In this document: positions 23,590-34,591 of the stretch, one piece after another
Layout: each line of letters starts with the position of its first letter
Numbering within the stretch: the stretch's first letter is position 1
Origin: Ursus arctos
Lineage: Eukaryota > Chordata > Mammalia > Carnivora > Ursidae
Assembly (NCBI RefSeq): GCF_023065955.2
Contig: NW_026622997.1
Span: 6,992,001 to 7,056,000 of the forward strand
Length of the DNA stretch: 64,000 nucleotides
Direction of reading: 5' to 3'
Notes under the pieces: model-generated
Database searches by the model: none
Told to the model about the DNA's origin: nothing
Seen by the model: the letters and a program-made list of their open reading frames with translations, nothing else
Translations under genes and position numbers: made by a program

Positions 23590-24884
23590 GCTCTTACTAA
23601 GTTCCTGCTCTTGGTTCACTTGATACACAGCCAAATCACTAACTCCTCTCTAGCTACCAAACACCTCTCAGCCAGAGCCAACCCCTGAAACAAAATAATT
23701 TCTCTCCCAATCCTTCCCTTTTAGATTCATTAAAGCATTAAATTAATGTAGTCTGAATAAATTAGTAGTCTTTATCTAAAACCAACTCTTCTGTACTACA
23801 TATGATCCACTCTAAAATTCTCTGCTCTGCAGAATATGTATGTATTACTCAATTATGACATAAGTGTACATGTATACTTTCATAATTATATTTGTCTTAT
23901 TTTGATATTTTTGCAAGATATAGAACTAGCTGGCTTTGTACGGGAACAGAAGGTGCTAAACATATCTGCTATTACTTCTTAAAGTCTAAAAAGTTAAGGC
24001 TCTCAGAAAAGATTATGAGTTATAATAAGAAAATTCACTTCCTTTTCTTCAAATCCTGTTGGCATTTAGATGTCAAATTCCTTGCTGTTGTTTTTCCATC
24101 TGCCCAGAGTGCACATTTTTTTAAACAGTACACCTACAATTAGAATAATCTAGAGAATCCAAATTTATTAATGTAAACACTCCCAAATCAGACCAGAGCA
24201 TATGGGTCACTGTATAGGTTTTTGTTCTCTGTACAGCATGAACTTATATATAGAAAACTGTTCTTAAGAAGGTAAGATGTACACATGAAGTTACATCAAA
24301 CTTAGTATGTAAAACCTGTTTCCTTTAAGGAAAGTAGAAAATGTTCAAGGAGAGGACAAAAGAGGAGAAAAAGAAGACAACAATGCTGATGACGCCAGCT
24401 GCAAACCCAGAAGTTTCAGCTTCCATAAAATATATGGCTGCCTATTAGAATGAAAAAACCTCTGAGTGTAAATGTTTCATTCAAGCTTGCCAAAGATCAG
24501 CTTAGTTTTTATTGCTCTGTGCAATTTCCGAATTAAGTGACTTCACTGTGAGTGGGACTTTTTTATGTAACACATTACATCATAAATTAACCCTAATAAT
24601 GTTATAGCTTTCAGCTTACCCAGGCTGCTTTATCTGAGAATGTGGGAAGCGTGCAAAGCAGTTAAATACTAAGGAACAGGGGGAAGCCACCAGTGCTCAC
24701 CAGCAGATAAATAGCACAATGAGCTGGCATTGTTACAAGCCAAGCGGCACATTCTTCCCCTGATTTTGATTTGTTATCAGAGTTTCAGTGGAAAACACAC
24801 ACAGGACGACGGCGGCAGAGGAAGCAGGAGGCCACTGTGTCCAAGTGATTCCACCAGCCTGTGCTTGCTCACTGAGTCACTCAC
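23590..24884. other. Intronic stretch next to exon 2, nothing recognised
   Basis: No SINE, L1 or LTR seen. The part from about 24.38 to 24.88 kb, directly after the exon 2 donor, has a more balanced base composition than its surroundings. Regulatory function is unproven. Confidence 0.45.
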
Positions 24885-24929
24885 CTCATAGCCTTTCTCC
24901 AGCAGGAACTCAGCCAAGTATGAACCATC
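24885..24929 (-). CDS. GMDS: GMDS exon 2 (internal coding exon, 45 bp)
   Basis: This exon encodes DGSYLAEFLLEKGYE, exactly 15 codons in phase 0. On the minus strand it follows a pyrimidine-rich acceptor ending TTCCCAG and is followed by the donor GTGAGTGA. GMDS is the cytosolic NADP-dependent GDP-mannose 4,6-dehydratase, which makes GDP-4-keto-6-deoxymannose, the first step of de novo GDP-fucose synthesis. The DG at the start completes the GxxGxxG dinucleotide-binding motif whose first part is in exon 1, which is not in this window. The rest forms the first Rossmann helix. The open frame runs past both splice sites, but that extension is intron. By recalled numbering of the mammalian protein these are about residues 35-49. 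Skipping the exon would keep the frame but destroy the NADP-binding loop. The identification is firm because the peptide continues directly into the next two exons. Confidence 0.95.
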
Positions 24930-25109
24930 CTGGGAAGAGAAGGAAAATTGACAATTGTCAGACCCTTCATAGCTAGTGTAGAAGGCAGCCAAGACTGAGA
25001 GCTTTGACAAACGCACTGAAGGGGCTATATAAACTTGAATTAAGGATCATGGCAACCAGAATAAAAATAATACAGCTAATGATGGTAAAAACAGAATAGT
25101 GTTCCATTT

Positions 25110-25230
25110 TCCACTGTTCATTAAGCATATTCATAGACATTATCTCACTTGAGCACCACAGAAGCACAGTAAAGTGTTATCATTGTCCTTTTTACCGAGC
25201 AGGAAATGAAATCCAGGGACATAATATGGG
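25110..25230 (-). repeat. MIR, antisense fragment
   Basis: ATAGACATTATCTCACTTGA, GTTATCATTGTCC and GAGCAGGAAATGAAATCCAG follow the antisense MIR order. Confidence 0.6.
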
Positions 25231-27605
25231 GCAAGAGAGAGAACATGACACTTCAGATGGATGTAGGTTTAGGTTTTGCCACGGACTAGCTGCGTGAAAT
25301 ATGCAAAATATGTGTTGCAAAGCAGAAGGCCTTGGTACTATAGGAACATAAAACAGGAATCAGACTAATTCTGGGTGGTTGTGAAAAAGGAATCGCGGAT
25401 GAAGGAATGAGATGGGAGCTGTGGGGACTGGGGGAGAATGCAGGTGAGTGTAAGGAGGAGGCGTTATTAACATTACTGAAAAAAGACACTATAGCAGAGA
25501 GGAGGAAGGTTAGCACCTTTGTGGGGGAAGACCTTCTAGGCACTGGTGGGAGTTGGCTTCTAACTCAAGGGTTCTGGAAAATCACTGTAAAAGAGTTTTG
25601 GGTGGGGGTGCTAAACATGATCATATTTATATTATTATCACTGAATATGTATGCATACACAAACATTCATAAACTTCAAATAAAAGAAGGGTGTTTATTT
25701 TTTGTAAAATAGGAAGGATGCATCTTAAATTGCACAATTAATCCCTACATTAAGATGAAGGTATCTGACTAAACACAGATTCTCAACTGGCTTTTAATAA
25801 CTCTTGTAAAAATTTCTATGTAAGGGGGAGTGCTATTTAAACTAAAATATTTCATGTGCCACTTTAAGGGAAAGAAAGTATGAGAGTCATCTAATAAAAC
25901 TACTAAGAGGCCAAAAGGTGAGAAATCACTGTTCTAGAGGTCCTATAAAAAGCTACCAGCCTTCCTCAAAATATGAATTGGATAGAAATTTTGCAATCAA
26001 TCCTGTTAACTGCCCACCTGCTTTCAGGCGGGGAAAGGTACCCTCCATCCCATCCATACTTAAACATAAAAATGGGAGACTCCAACTACTGGAAATTTGT
26101 GTATTCAAAAGTAGCTGGAAATATTTGGGTTTTCTTTGGTTACCTCAGTTTGAAAAACTTTAAAATATCCCTCTGAGCTTCAAAAGTTCCTACCAGATAT
26201 TCCAGGAAAAAAGAAAAATGAAACAAGCCTTATTATTGTCACTAGTTGACTTAAAGCTGGGAATAGAGACACCCTATGGGTCCTGAAAATGACAGGGCTG
26301 CCAAGAGAGTGTTTACTACATTAATGCAGAAGTCACACATAAATTCAGGCAGGATGACAAGGCAAAGTATACAAGGGACACGTTTTGTGGTTCATTAAAA
26401 CCTCCAGCAGATTTTCTTCTGACTTCTTGACATAAATATTCTGGTTTATAGACTCGTGTAGAGAAGAAGAGAAATGGTTTGGCATATTCCTTTTCCTCTC
26501 AATCTTATGATATACACACAATTGCAAGGTTTTTAAATACCCAACATGCAAACTAAATCAAATAAGAGGGCTGAACAATTCAGACCAGGACAGGCCATCA
26601 CAAACGTGAGAATAATGGGTAGTCTTATAAATCAATAAATCAATAAATCAATCAATGAGAAAGCAGCTTAATAGAAAAAGTATTTATAATAAGAAGAATA
26701 ATTTTACAGTAGTTTGGAAAGCCCTAGAATGTATAGTTTTTTGTTGTTGTTGATATTAGTTGTTGTCATTTTGAAGCAGGCAACACCATACTTCTCATGT
26801 TTTATAATTTCTCTTGGAATAAAAAGTTAAAATGCTTTGTATTCTACCATGGCTGCATACAATGTTTTTAAAAAAAAAAAAAAAAAAAGGCAGAGGTGAA
26901 AGTGCTAGAGATCCATGGGGGCAGGGAAAGCTGTGATTATTCAGAAAGCTGATGTGAAACAGACCTGACCAGGCCTGAACCCTGTCAATAAGGTCTTGTT
27001 CTTCTCACCCAGGGCCCTTCTCAAACTTTCCAACCGCACTGGAACATTCTGAACCAGCAGGGCACTCACTTCCTCCTGACTTCCTTGCCAGGTCTCTCAA
27101 GTGATAGGGCCTGAGCTGCACAATGAGTGGGAAATGGAGCAGAGCGAAGGCTCATGGTCTCTGGCCTAGGGAGCCCAGCTGGCCTCCTCTTGTCCTCTCC
27201 CTGAGTCCCTGAGGGGACTCCACAGGGAGACACAGTATCTAGGCAGCAGGCGTCAGCCAAGCCAACAAGATCGTTGTTTCTGCCTCCTCTAGAAGAACAG
27301 GGCTGTTGGAGAAAGCGTCAATCAGACTAATAACTGAAATGTCATGGCGACTGAGAACCCACAACTGACATTAAAAATTCTGATACTTGATTCCTCAGAA
27401 AACAAGGAAATAAATGAACTAAATTTCCAACTCATTTGCTATGAACACAATTAATCTGGTACAAATTCCAGCCTGAGTTCAATCCTTGTTATAGAAAACT
27501 TCTTAACTGAAGAGATAATGCCCCAATTGTGGCTCTTAAATTTAATTTTTTACATGGTTATTAAGGGTATCTATATCATATTAAATGCTGTACAGATTTA
27601 AGTAA
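25231..27605. other. Intronic stretch with one hAT piece and simple repeats
   Basis: Apart from the hAT fragment at 25777-25937 there is an AATC/AAATCAAT simple repeat near 26628-26657 and a poly(A) near 26870-26888. ORFs of 61-101 codons (25286-25543, 25407-25712, 25918-26163, 26345-26551, 27066-27260) show no family features. Confidence 0.45.
25777..25937 (+). repeat. hAT MER-type short DNA element
   Basis: Begins AGATTCTCAACTGG and ends GAGAAATCACTGTTCT; the ends are inverted repeats of the TTCTCA...TGAGAA kind seen in short hAT elements. Confidence 0.55.
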
Positions 27606-27609
27606 TCAC

Positions 27610-27780
27610 CATGGCTATAACATTTTCTACCTTATTCTTGCAAGAACTTGGCCCGGAAGGCAAGGAGTCTCTGGCATCTGAGGTAAATAAGGCACATGAC
27701 AGTAGCCAATTTGCCTCATATCACACTACCAAGGCAAAGCCCGAACTGGAATCCAAGTCGCCCATTATTTTGACCTAGAA
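27610..27780 (-). repeat. MIR-like fragment, antisense
   Basis: TATCACACTACCAAGGCAAA, then CCCGAACTGGAATCCAAGTC resembles the end of an antisense MIR. The match is weak elsewhere. Confidence 0.45.
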
Positions 27781-29044
27781 AACAACCTCCTTCCTCATCC
27801 TCCTCCACCTGAGACCTACCAAAACATGTCAAAACCCAACAAAATAATAAAAGACCACAACAGATCCATTTTTAAACCAAAGTGACTTAGTCATTTCCCC
27901 TTACGGAGTGTTTTATGGATTAATCAGTGCTTTTAGTTTTAATTAAGTGACGTCACATAATTTTAGAACACTCCAAAGCTCAGAGGAAGAAGACAGTACA
28001 CAGCACCTGAGATTTCTCAGGTCTTGTTCGGGCATGTGCACTACTCAGGAAGCAGTACAGTATTGTTTGAAGGTGGACTTGGATTGGCTGGGGATGTGTT
28101 ATTTGGGGGCTCTAGAGCCAAGGAGGCGGGGCTGCTGCCCAAGGACCAAAAGTGCCAGATTTAGGTGTGCCTGATGCCTACAATCCCTATATTTGGGTAT
28201 CTCTATTTTTCACCTTTCACGGAATACTCAGAAATGTTCTAGATCAACACCCATAAAAATAAAGAACAATTCCAAAAATTAGTTCAATCATATCTTGACT
28301 ATAGTATTAAAATTACTTAAAATTACATACCTATAAAAAGCTAAGGAAGTACAGAAAGTTTACCCCTTCTCCCAATGACCACAGAAGGCTATGTTAAGCA
28401 CCGAGTGATCCTCTAGCCCACATCCAAACACTTAATGTGCCAGGCAGTCTACCTTCCTACAGAGGAGACTAGCATTTCTCTTCTCCCTTCAAACATGGAT
28501 GCACTTATAGTTCAGAAGGACAAATGAAAAGGACACTTTCTTATATGTAATTTGAGAACCTGGTTCCTCTGAAATGCATGCTAAATCGTACTGTGTGTTT
28601 CTGCCTAAGCACCATTTGGCAGCTTCTTTGAACACTGTATAAGATAAGTAGTATTGGGCTAAAGAAATCACGCCACTAATAAATGAATTTCTTTGTTTAG
28701 ATCATCTCAAGCACCAGAAATAGAATATCCCTACTGTAAGGAGAGAAAGCACCAATTTACACTGCCCTTTATGTTCTGTAACTCTACGAATTCTAATTAC
28801 TCTAAAATAAGCATCTTTTCAGCTAACAGCAATTGCAGTATCAAAATAATCTGTAACTCCCCATGAGCAAAATGCAAACACATCAATAACTAAAAGAGGA
28901 TGCAGTTCTGAATTAGAATGAAAACTTCCGATGGGAAGATTGGCAACGTAGTATGAAGAAAAAAGAAGCAGAATATATCTGAAAAGTATTTTCACCTGGC
29001 TCATGTTTGTAACACAAATCACTACATAAAATCTTTTTCAAACT
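27781..29044. other. Intronic stretch, nothing recognised
   Basis: Contains a palindromic TGACGTCA (27948-27955) and a 75-codon ORF (27947-28174) without domain features. Confidence 0.45.
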
Positions 29045-29180
29045 CACAGAATTCAAAAGACCACAGGGATTAATTAATCCAACTCTCTCATTTTACAAAT
29101 CAGGAAATTGAGATTCAAAACAGTTAAATGCTTAGTATACAGTCACACAGTTTGGAAGTAGCAGAATCTACTCCCCGCCC
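29045..29180 (-). repeat. MIR-like fragment, antisense
   Basis: CTCTCATTTTACAAATCAGG, AAATTGAGATTCAAAACAG and ACAGTCACACAGTTTGGAAG follow antisense MIR order. Confidence 0.65.
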
Positions 29181-30849
29181 CCCCCCCAAAGTCTTCAGAC
29201 TCCCAGACCTCAGAATTTTTCACTATAAAATATTGCAAAAAAAAAAAAAAATATCCAAAATGAGAAATTGGACTAGTATCTACAGTTGAGAACCATGTAA
29301 AACACTAATGCATTACCTAGTGAAGAACAAGAATACCGCCAACAATTACCAGTGGGGTGAAAGCTAGCTGAACAAGTGGTAGACAAGAAAGCAGGATGTC
29401 ATCAATACATAAAACATAAATAATTTCCAATTTCTGTAGTCTTTTAAAATTAACAATTATTTCCCCATAAAAGCTGCTGCCTCGGAAAAATGGACTTTCA
29501 CTTCCTTTGATTTACTTCCTGGTAGAGAGGAGCACTGTAATCCAGAAATGTTATCAACAAACTCTGAATAATAAAGCATTAATTGTGCCCAGCAGCTAAG
29601 ATATTCTTTCTGTAACCACCATTTTCCTCTATTTGCCAGGGAACAAGCCCTTCAAACAGGTGTGAAGCCGTTGCACATATGCCTCATACATACACATCGA
29701 GAAGTGACAGCAGTTCTGTTGCCAAACGTAAAACTTTCCAGTAAACCATCATGAGCTGGAAGGTTGAAAGAAACATTTTAAAAAGAAGCCAGATACCTCC
29801 AGTCATCCTACATATGATTGTAATGTTGAGTCTTGTGTCCATGGTAAAATTTTCTTAAAAGATTTACTTACGAAAAAATATCAGAGAGAAGCAATGACCT
29901 AAAAGGTTAATTTTTAAAAATACTTTTTTTCCAATTTTACAGGTTAAAAAATGATGTTTTTCTTTTCATTTTTTGGCTAGTATTAAGACTGAAGAGTTTT
30001 TTGTTTGTGATCAGATATACTATTTCTTCTAGGAATTATTTATTTTTATCTTTTCTATTTTTTGTCCATTTTTCTAGTAGGCTGTACTTTGCCAGTTGGT
30101 TTGTTTTTATAAGTATCTAGAACATAAATAAAACTGATTAATATAAGCTACTCAAAAAATATTCTGAAACAGTTTAGAATTTCAGTGGCAGAACTCCCAT
30201 AGTTGCTTTAAAATACATGTTCCTTTGAAATTGCAAATGATTATTGTACACTTAGTTTAATGAGCAAATACCAAAATTTGAATTCCAACTACATTTGCAC
30301 AACCCAGCATTTGTAATATTGTTAATTTCAACACAGTAAAATGAATTTCTGTAATTAGACAAACACTTTAAGGAAAATAGGATTAAAGCGTTAACATAGG
30401 GGATAGAAAGGAAACAGTTATTAATAAGGTATAGAGAGACCATTTTTAATTATGTAATTAGAAAGGCAACACACACACACACAAGTCCACACAGCCCCAG
30501 AAATGCTTAAAAAGCCTCAAAAGGAAATCCAAAGGCATTTACTAACAGCCTACAAGTGTGCTGGGCATACATACTACATAGACATATCAAGGGTGAGTCA
30601 ACCTTTCATTTCTACATGAATATAAGTATGCCCAAAGAATACTGCATCCTACTGATTTGCTTTCGTTTTTTTAACATTTAAGGTCCTTAGTTTGAACCTC
30701 TGTGTTTTTATCTCTCCCACTCTCCCATTCTTCACTCAGGCTGAAGCTTTTATCCTTCTGAGATTAAAAAAAAACAAAAACGAAAAAAAAAAAAAAAGTC
30801 TTCATATGACCTACTATTACTACAAATGATAATAGTATTAATAACAATA
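29181..30849. other. Intronic stretch, nothing recognised
   Basis: AT-rich, with A-runs near 29236 and 30766-30797, a short (CA)n at 30472-30483 and no coding similarity. Confidence 0.45.
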
Positions 30850-31035
30850 GTAAGTGCATACATGGCACTTAGGGTATGCCAGGCATGCACTAAATGCTTT
30901 ACATTCATTAACTGTAAATCTTCATAATAACCCTGTGTAGTAGACACTATTATCTCCATTTTACAAATGAGCAAACTCACGTGAAATGAGACCAAGTAAC
31001 CTGCTCAAGATGTTGGTAAACAGAGCAAGGATTTG
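30850..31035 (-). repeat. MIR, antisense
   Basis: TATGCCAGGCATGCACTAAA, TGCTTTACATTCATTAACTG, TAGACACTATTATCTCC and TTTACAAATGAGCAAACTC are a good antisense MIR match. Confidence 0.85.
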
Positions 31036-31039
31036 AAAT

Positions 31040-31112
31040 ACACACACACACACACACACACACGCACATATTTGAAATAAATATATAAGTATAAATATAT
31101 ATATATATACAC
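31040..31112 (+). repeat. (CA)n and (TA)n microsatellite
   Basis: About 11-12 CA units starting near 31041, followed within 20 bp by an ATAT tract (about 31096-31109). Confidence 0.95.
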
Positions 31113-33799
31113 ACATTTATGTATACATATTTGTAACAAAGTATTTATATAATAATTTGCTTCATTAATAGGATCAATCGCTCCATAATGATGTGCCTAC
31201 CGATGTTTTAACATAAAATTTGGTCTCTATAGAATTAACAATTCAAAGTGTCCCAGATTAGTGAATATCAAACATCCACTTGGGCCATAGGTGTTATGGA
31301 ATAAAGGACAGGAAGGAAATAAGAGATTTAGTCCCTGCCCTATTGCTCTGAGAAGTATCTGGGAAGCCAGGCATTTCCTGGCCTAGATAGGATTATGCTC
31401 CAGCACTGGCTCAGACCTCCACATTTCACATGCATCAGCAAACCCACACGTGGACAGACTGAGAATAGTAACCAGGTAACCTGTCCAGCTAATCAAGATG
31501 TTCTGCGATCAGGAACACCAGTAGATGCATGAGTCATGGACAGAAGGTGGCAAGGCTATGTAGATAAAAAGAAAAGCTATGAAATACTACCATATTGACC
31601 TCTTCCATACTGGATGGCACAGTGCCCTGGAGAAATAAATCACCACACTTGAGCATGAAATCAAGGTGGGGAAAAAACAGAGGAAACACAAGAAACATAT
31701 CCCTGTCAAAAATCCTTTTAAATATCTGCCTAACTGGCTAGTTCAGTGCTGGTGTGAATAACTCCTTTCAAGTTTAGAACAATGTACTACCTCAAAGTTT
31801 TTATAACTCAGGATTCCAGATACATTGATAAAGACTGGTATAGATCCGTAAGGAAGTTAATAATAAATTACCAGTAAACTTCATGCTTAAATAATAATCT
31901 CTTTGTGGTAAATATATATATACAAATTTTGAAAACAGAGTTCCTCTCTCTTTCCTTTTCCCTTTCTCATTATCTCTCAAAGTGACAGTCCATACAATTA
32001 AAGGCTGTTTCTTTGCAAAGTATATGCTTACGTAGTTCTATTCATTCAAGTGATTTATACAGGAAATGATTTTTTACAGGTACTCAAAACTAAAACAGTG
32101 CTACACTTTGTCTAGTGTTCAAGGCCACGTTTAATGAAAAACTTTAAATTTAGAAGGAAAAAAAACCCTTTGTACTGAAAAGAGAAGTATTATTAAATTT
32201 TAGTATTTACCTGATTTATTAACTTTTCCTTGTATATTTCTTTTCATAATTTGTGTTCTGGCTAAAGGAGGAAGACGAAACAAACGTCCTTTTGTTTACA
32301 GCTTTAAAAAGGTCATAAATAACAAAAGAATACACATATATTGATGACTCTATCTTTTCCCATCCACATTCATTTAACAGGTTGCTACTAAAATGTCACT
32401 GTTGGTAACAATCAGAGTTTAACTATTTACAAATGTTCTTTTAACCCAATTTCCTTCAGGGATAAGTAATTAGTACAATCCAGTTAAGACTGTTTCTAAA
32501 ATATGTGCATACTATGACAGAAATGTCACTTACAGGCTCCCTGATGCATTTCAAATCTGCTCTGCAATGTGGGATATCCATCACCCCGGGCACACTATAA
32601 ATCACTGAAGAATGATACAAAATAAGAACTGTGATTTACATAACTTGAAATCACTGAAACAGATAAAATTCAAACATATATACACAAGTGTAAATGGAGA
32701 AATTTGTAAGCATCTATCCAGAAGGCTGCTTATGATAACTAATAAAACTAACAAACTTTTAGAGCCAGAGAACAAAGTGTTGTAGGAATGACTGTAATCA
32801 CAGAGGTCCTAACGCAAACAAACAATGTTGATTCCCCTGGAGTATCCTGTCTGCGAGTAGGTTCAACTGGTAAAACTCAGTTTGTGGGCTAGGAAATCTC
32901 TCCAGTTATTTGTTGTGTTATATTTCACCTTTGGGTTCTACCACTCAAGAGAAGTTATCAAAAACCATTTTGGGGGGAAGGGGAATCACACATTTAAAAA
33001 TATGTGTCTCCGTTATACTTGAAACTCTCTTTCCAGTGTCACTGCCTTTTAGACCACACAATTCAGGTGCATTTCTAGATAGCTCAGCCCTAACACAGAA
33101 AGAGAGGGGGTAAAAGGAGGTATTTGTGAGATACTTAGATGACAGTTCAAACTTCTACAATGCTTATGCTTTAAGCTATTTTTATCTTGTCATTTTGTTT
33201 TCTCTCACAAACAGCAAAGGAGCTTAGCTCTTACTCAGCCCTACATTTTTTAAAATCTTGACTTATGGGACAAAAGACATTATCAAGATTCCACTCTACT
33301 GAAGACCAGAGTTTTGTAAGGGCACACAGGGGCGAGGGTGAGGAGGAGGGGTAGAGATTCTCCAAGTGAAAATAATGTCTGCCCTAATAGGGATTGGACA
33401 CAATCCCCCATCTTAGTCACAGCAGCACCAAAATCCAAACTCCCAATTTTGCCAGGGGCTTAGACTGAAAACCTGGTGTCTCTAGTTCAGTCTAACCTGA
33501 TCATATGTAACTTTTGATCTAATCTTATAATACTAAAATGTCTAACTACTGCTTTCTTTCCTACCTAGTCTCTCTACTAATATTTATGACTTATTTGGGA
33601 TATTTGACTATATTTTGTAAATTTAGGTCATACATTTGGAAAAACTGACAGCATTTTTTATACCACAGCACTATGCTTAAAATTCACATAAGCTATCACA
33701 TTTTAATAGACATGGTTAACTCAAACTTACATTATAACACATATTTTCTTCAAAATATGTATTATTATTTCAATCAAAATAATAATAGCCTACATGTCT
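31113..33799. other. Intronic stretch, nothing recognised
   Basis: About 2.7 kb of AT-rich sequence with no recognised repeat apart from short TA runs (near 31912-31922), and no gene features. A 67-codon ORF at 32910-33113 is unremarkable. Confidence 0.45.
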
Positions 33800-33990
33800 A
33801 TAATTCCTATGGTTACTAAGTACTCTAAGATATTTTTCCCATTTATCTCTCTCACAACATCCTGGTGAGGTAATTGATATTATCCTCATTTTTCCAGATT
33901 AGAAAACTGAAGTTCAGAAAGCTTAAATCCCTTGTTCAAGGTCACAGAGCTAGTTAGAGAACTTGGCAGTGTATAAAACCAATTTGTCTA
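33800..33990 (-). repeat. MIR, antisense
   Basis: CTCTCACAACATCCTGGTGA, TTGATATTATCCTCATTTTT, AGAAAACTGAAGTTCAGAAA and AAGGTCACAGAGCTAG match an antisense MIR. Confidence 0.85.
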
Positions 33991-34227
33991 ATCCTAACTG
34001 TAGTATTATTTTCATAATAATTCTCCTTCAATCAAAATAAAAGTGTTTCAACTAAAGCAAGATGTCACTGCCACAGTTTTTTAAAGCTTTTCAATTACCT
34101 AAAAAAAAGTATATAAAAACTCAATTTATTGAAAAATAATTTTTAAAATAAGTACCAGTTACTTTTGCAATAATCCACCATTATGAATGCTTAAATAATG
34201 CCCCCTTCAAGTACACTAAACAAAATG

Positions 34228-34258
34228 CTCGTGTGTGTTTGTGTGTGTGTGTGTGTGT
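34228..34258 (+). repeat. (GT)n microsatellite
   Basis: Alternating GT interrupted once by TTT, in a tract of about 30 bp. Confidence 0.93.
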
Positions 34259-34591
34259 ACCTGCACACATGTGCACAGACTCAAAGGGATTTCTATGCCA
34301 TTATCCTAAGGATTAAAAAAAAAACCAATAACAACACAGCTCTGCACTTGGAATGTTAAAAGCAGATCCTGGGGCAATCAATCCATTGATAAACAACCTC
34401 TAAAATATAAAAGACTACACAATGTGATATGGCAAATAAAAATTAGGATAAGATGTATTTCCAGGTCATAAGGAGTTTATAATCTAGTGAGAGGACAAGG
34501 AATCAATACAACATCATCATCATCACCATCATCATATTAGCGATCATATTAATATTAACATTCATTTATTGAACACCTATGATGTGTTAGG

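Larger units (their letters stand above)
16242..24884 (-). other. GMDS: GMDS intron 2 (complete, 8643 bp)
   Basis: Bounded by the exon 2 donor GTGAGTGA and the exon 3 acceptor TGCAG. It holds a 63-bp tandem duplication, three Can-SINEs, two MIRs, an hAT fragment and an LTR-like element with inverted arms. Confidence 0.9.

Noticed and set aside
14458..24929. GMDS as a processed pseudogene
   Set aside because: The three exons are separated by introns with intact splice sites and matching phases, so this is the genuine gene.
24777..25016. A 79-codon minus-strand protein containing the exon 2 peptide
   Set aside because: Only the 15 codons between the AG acceptor and the GT donor are coding; the flanks are intron read-through.
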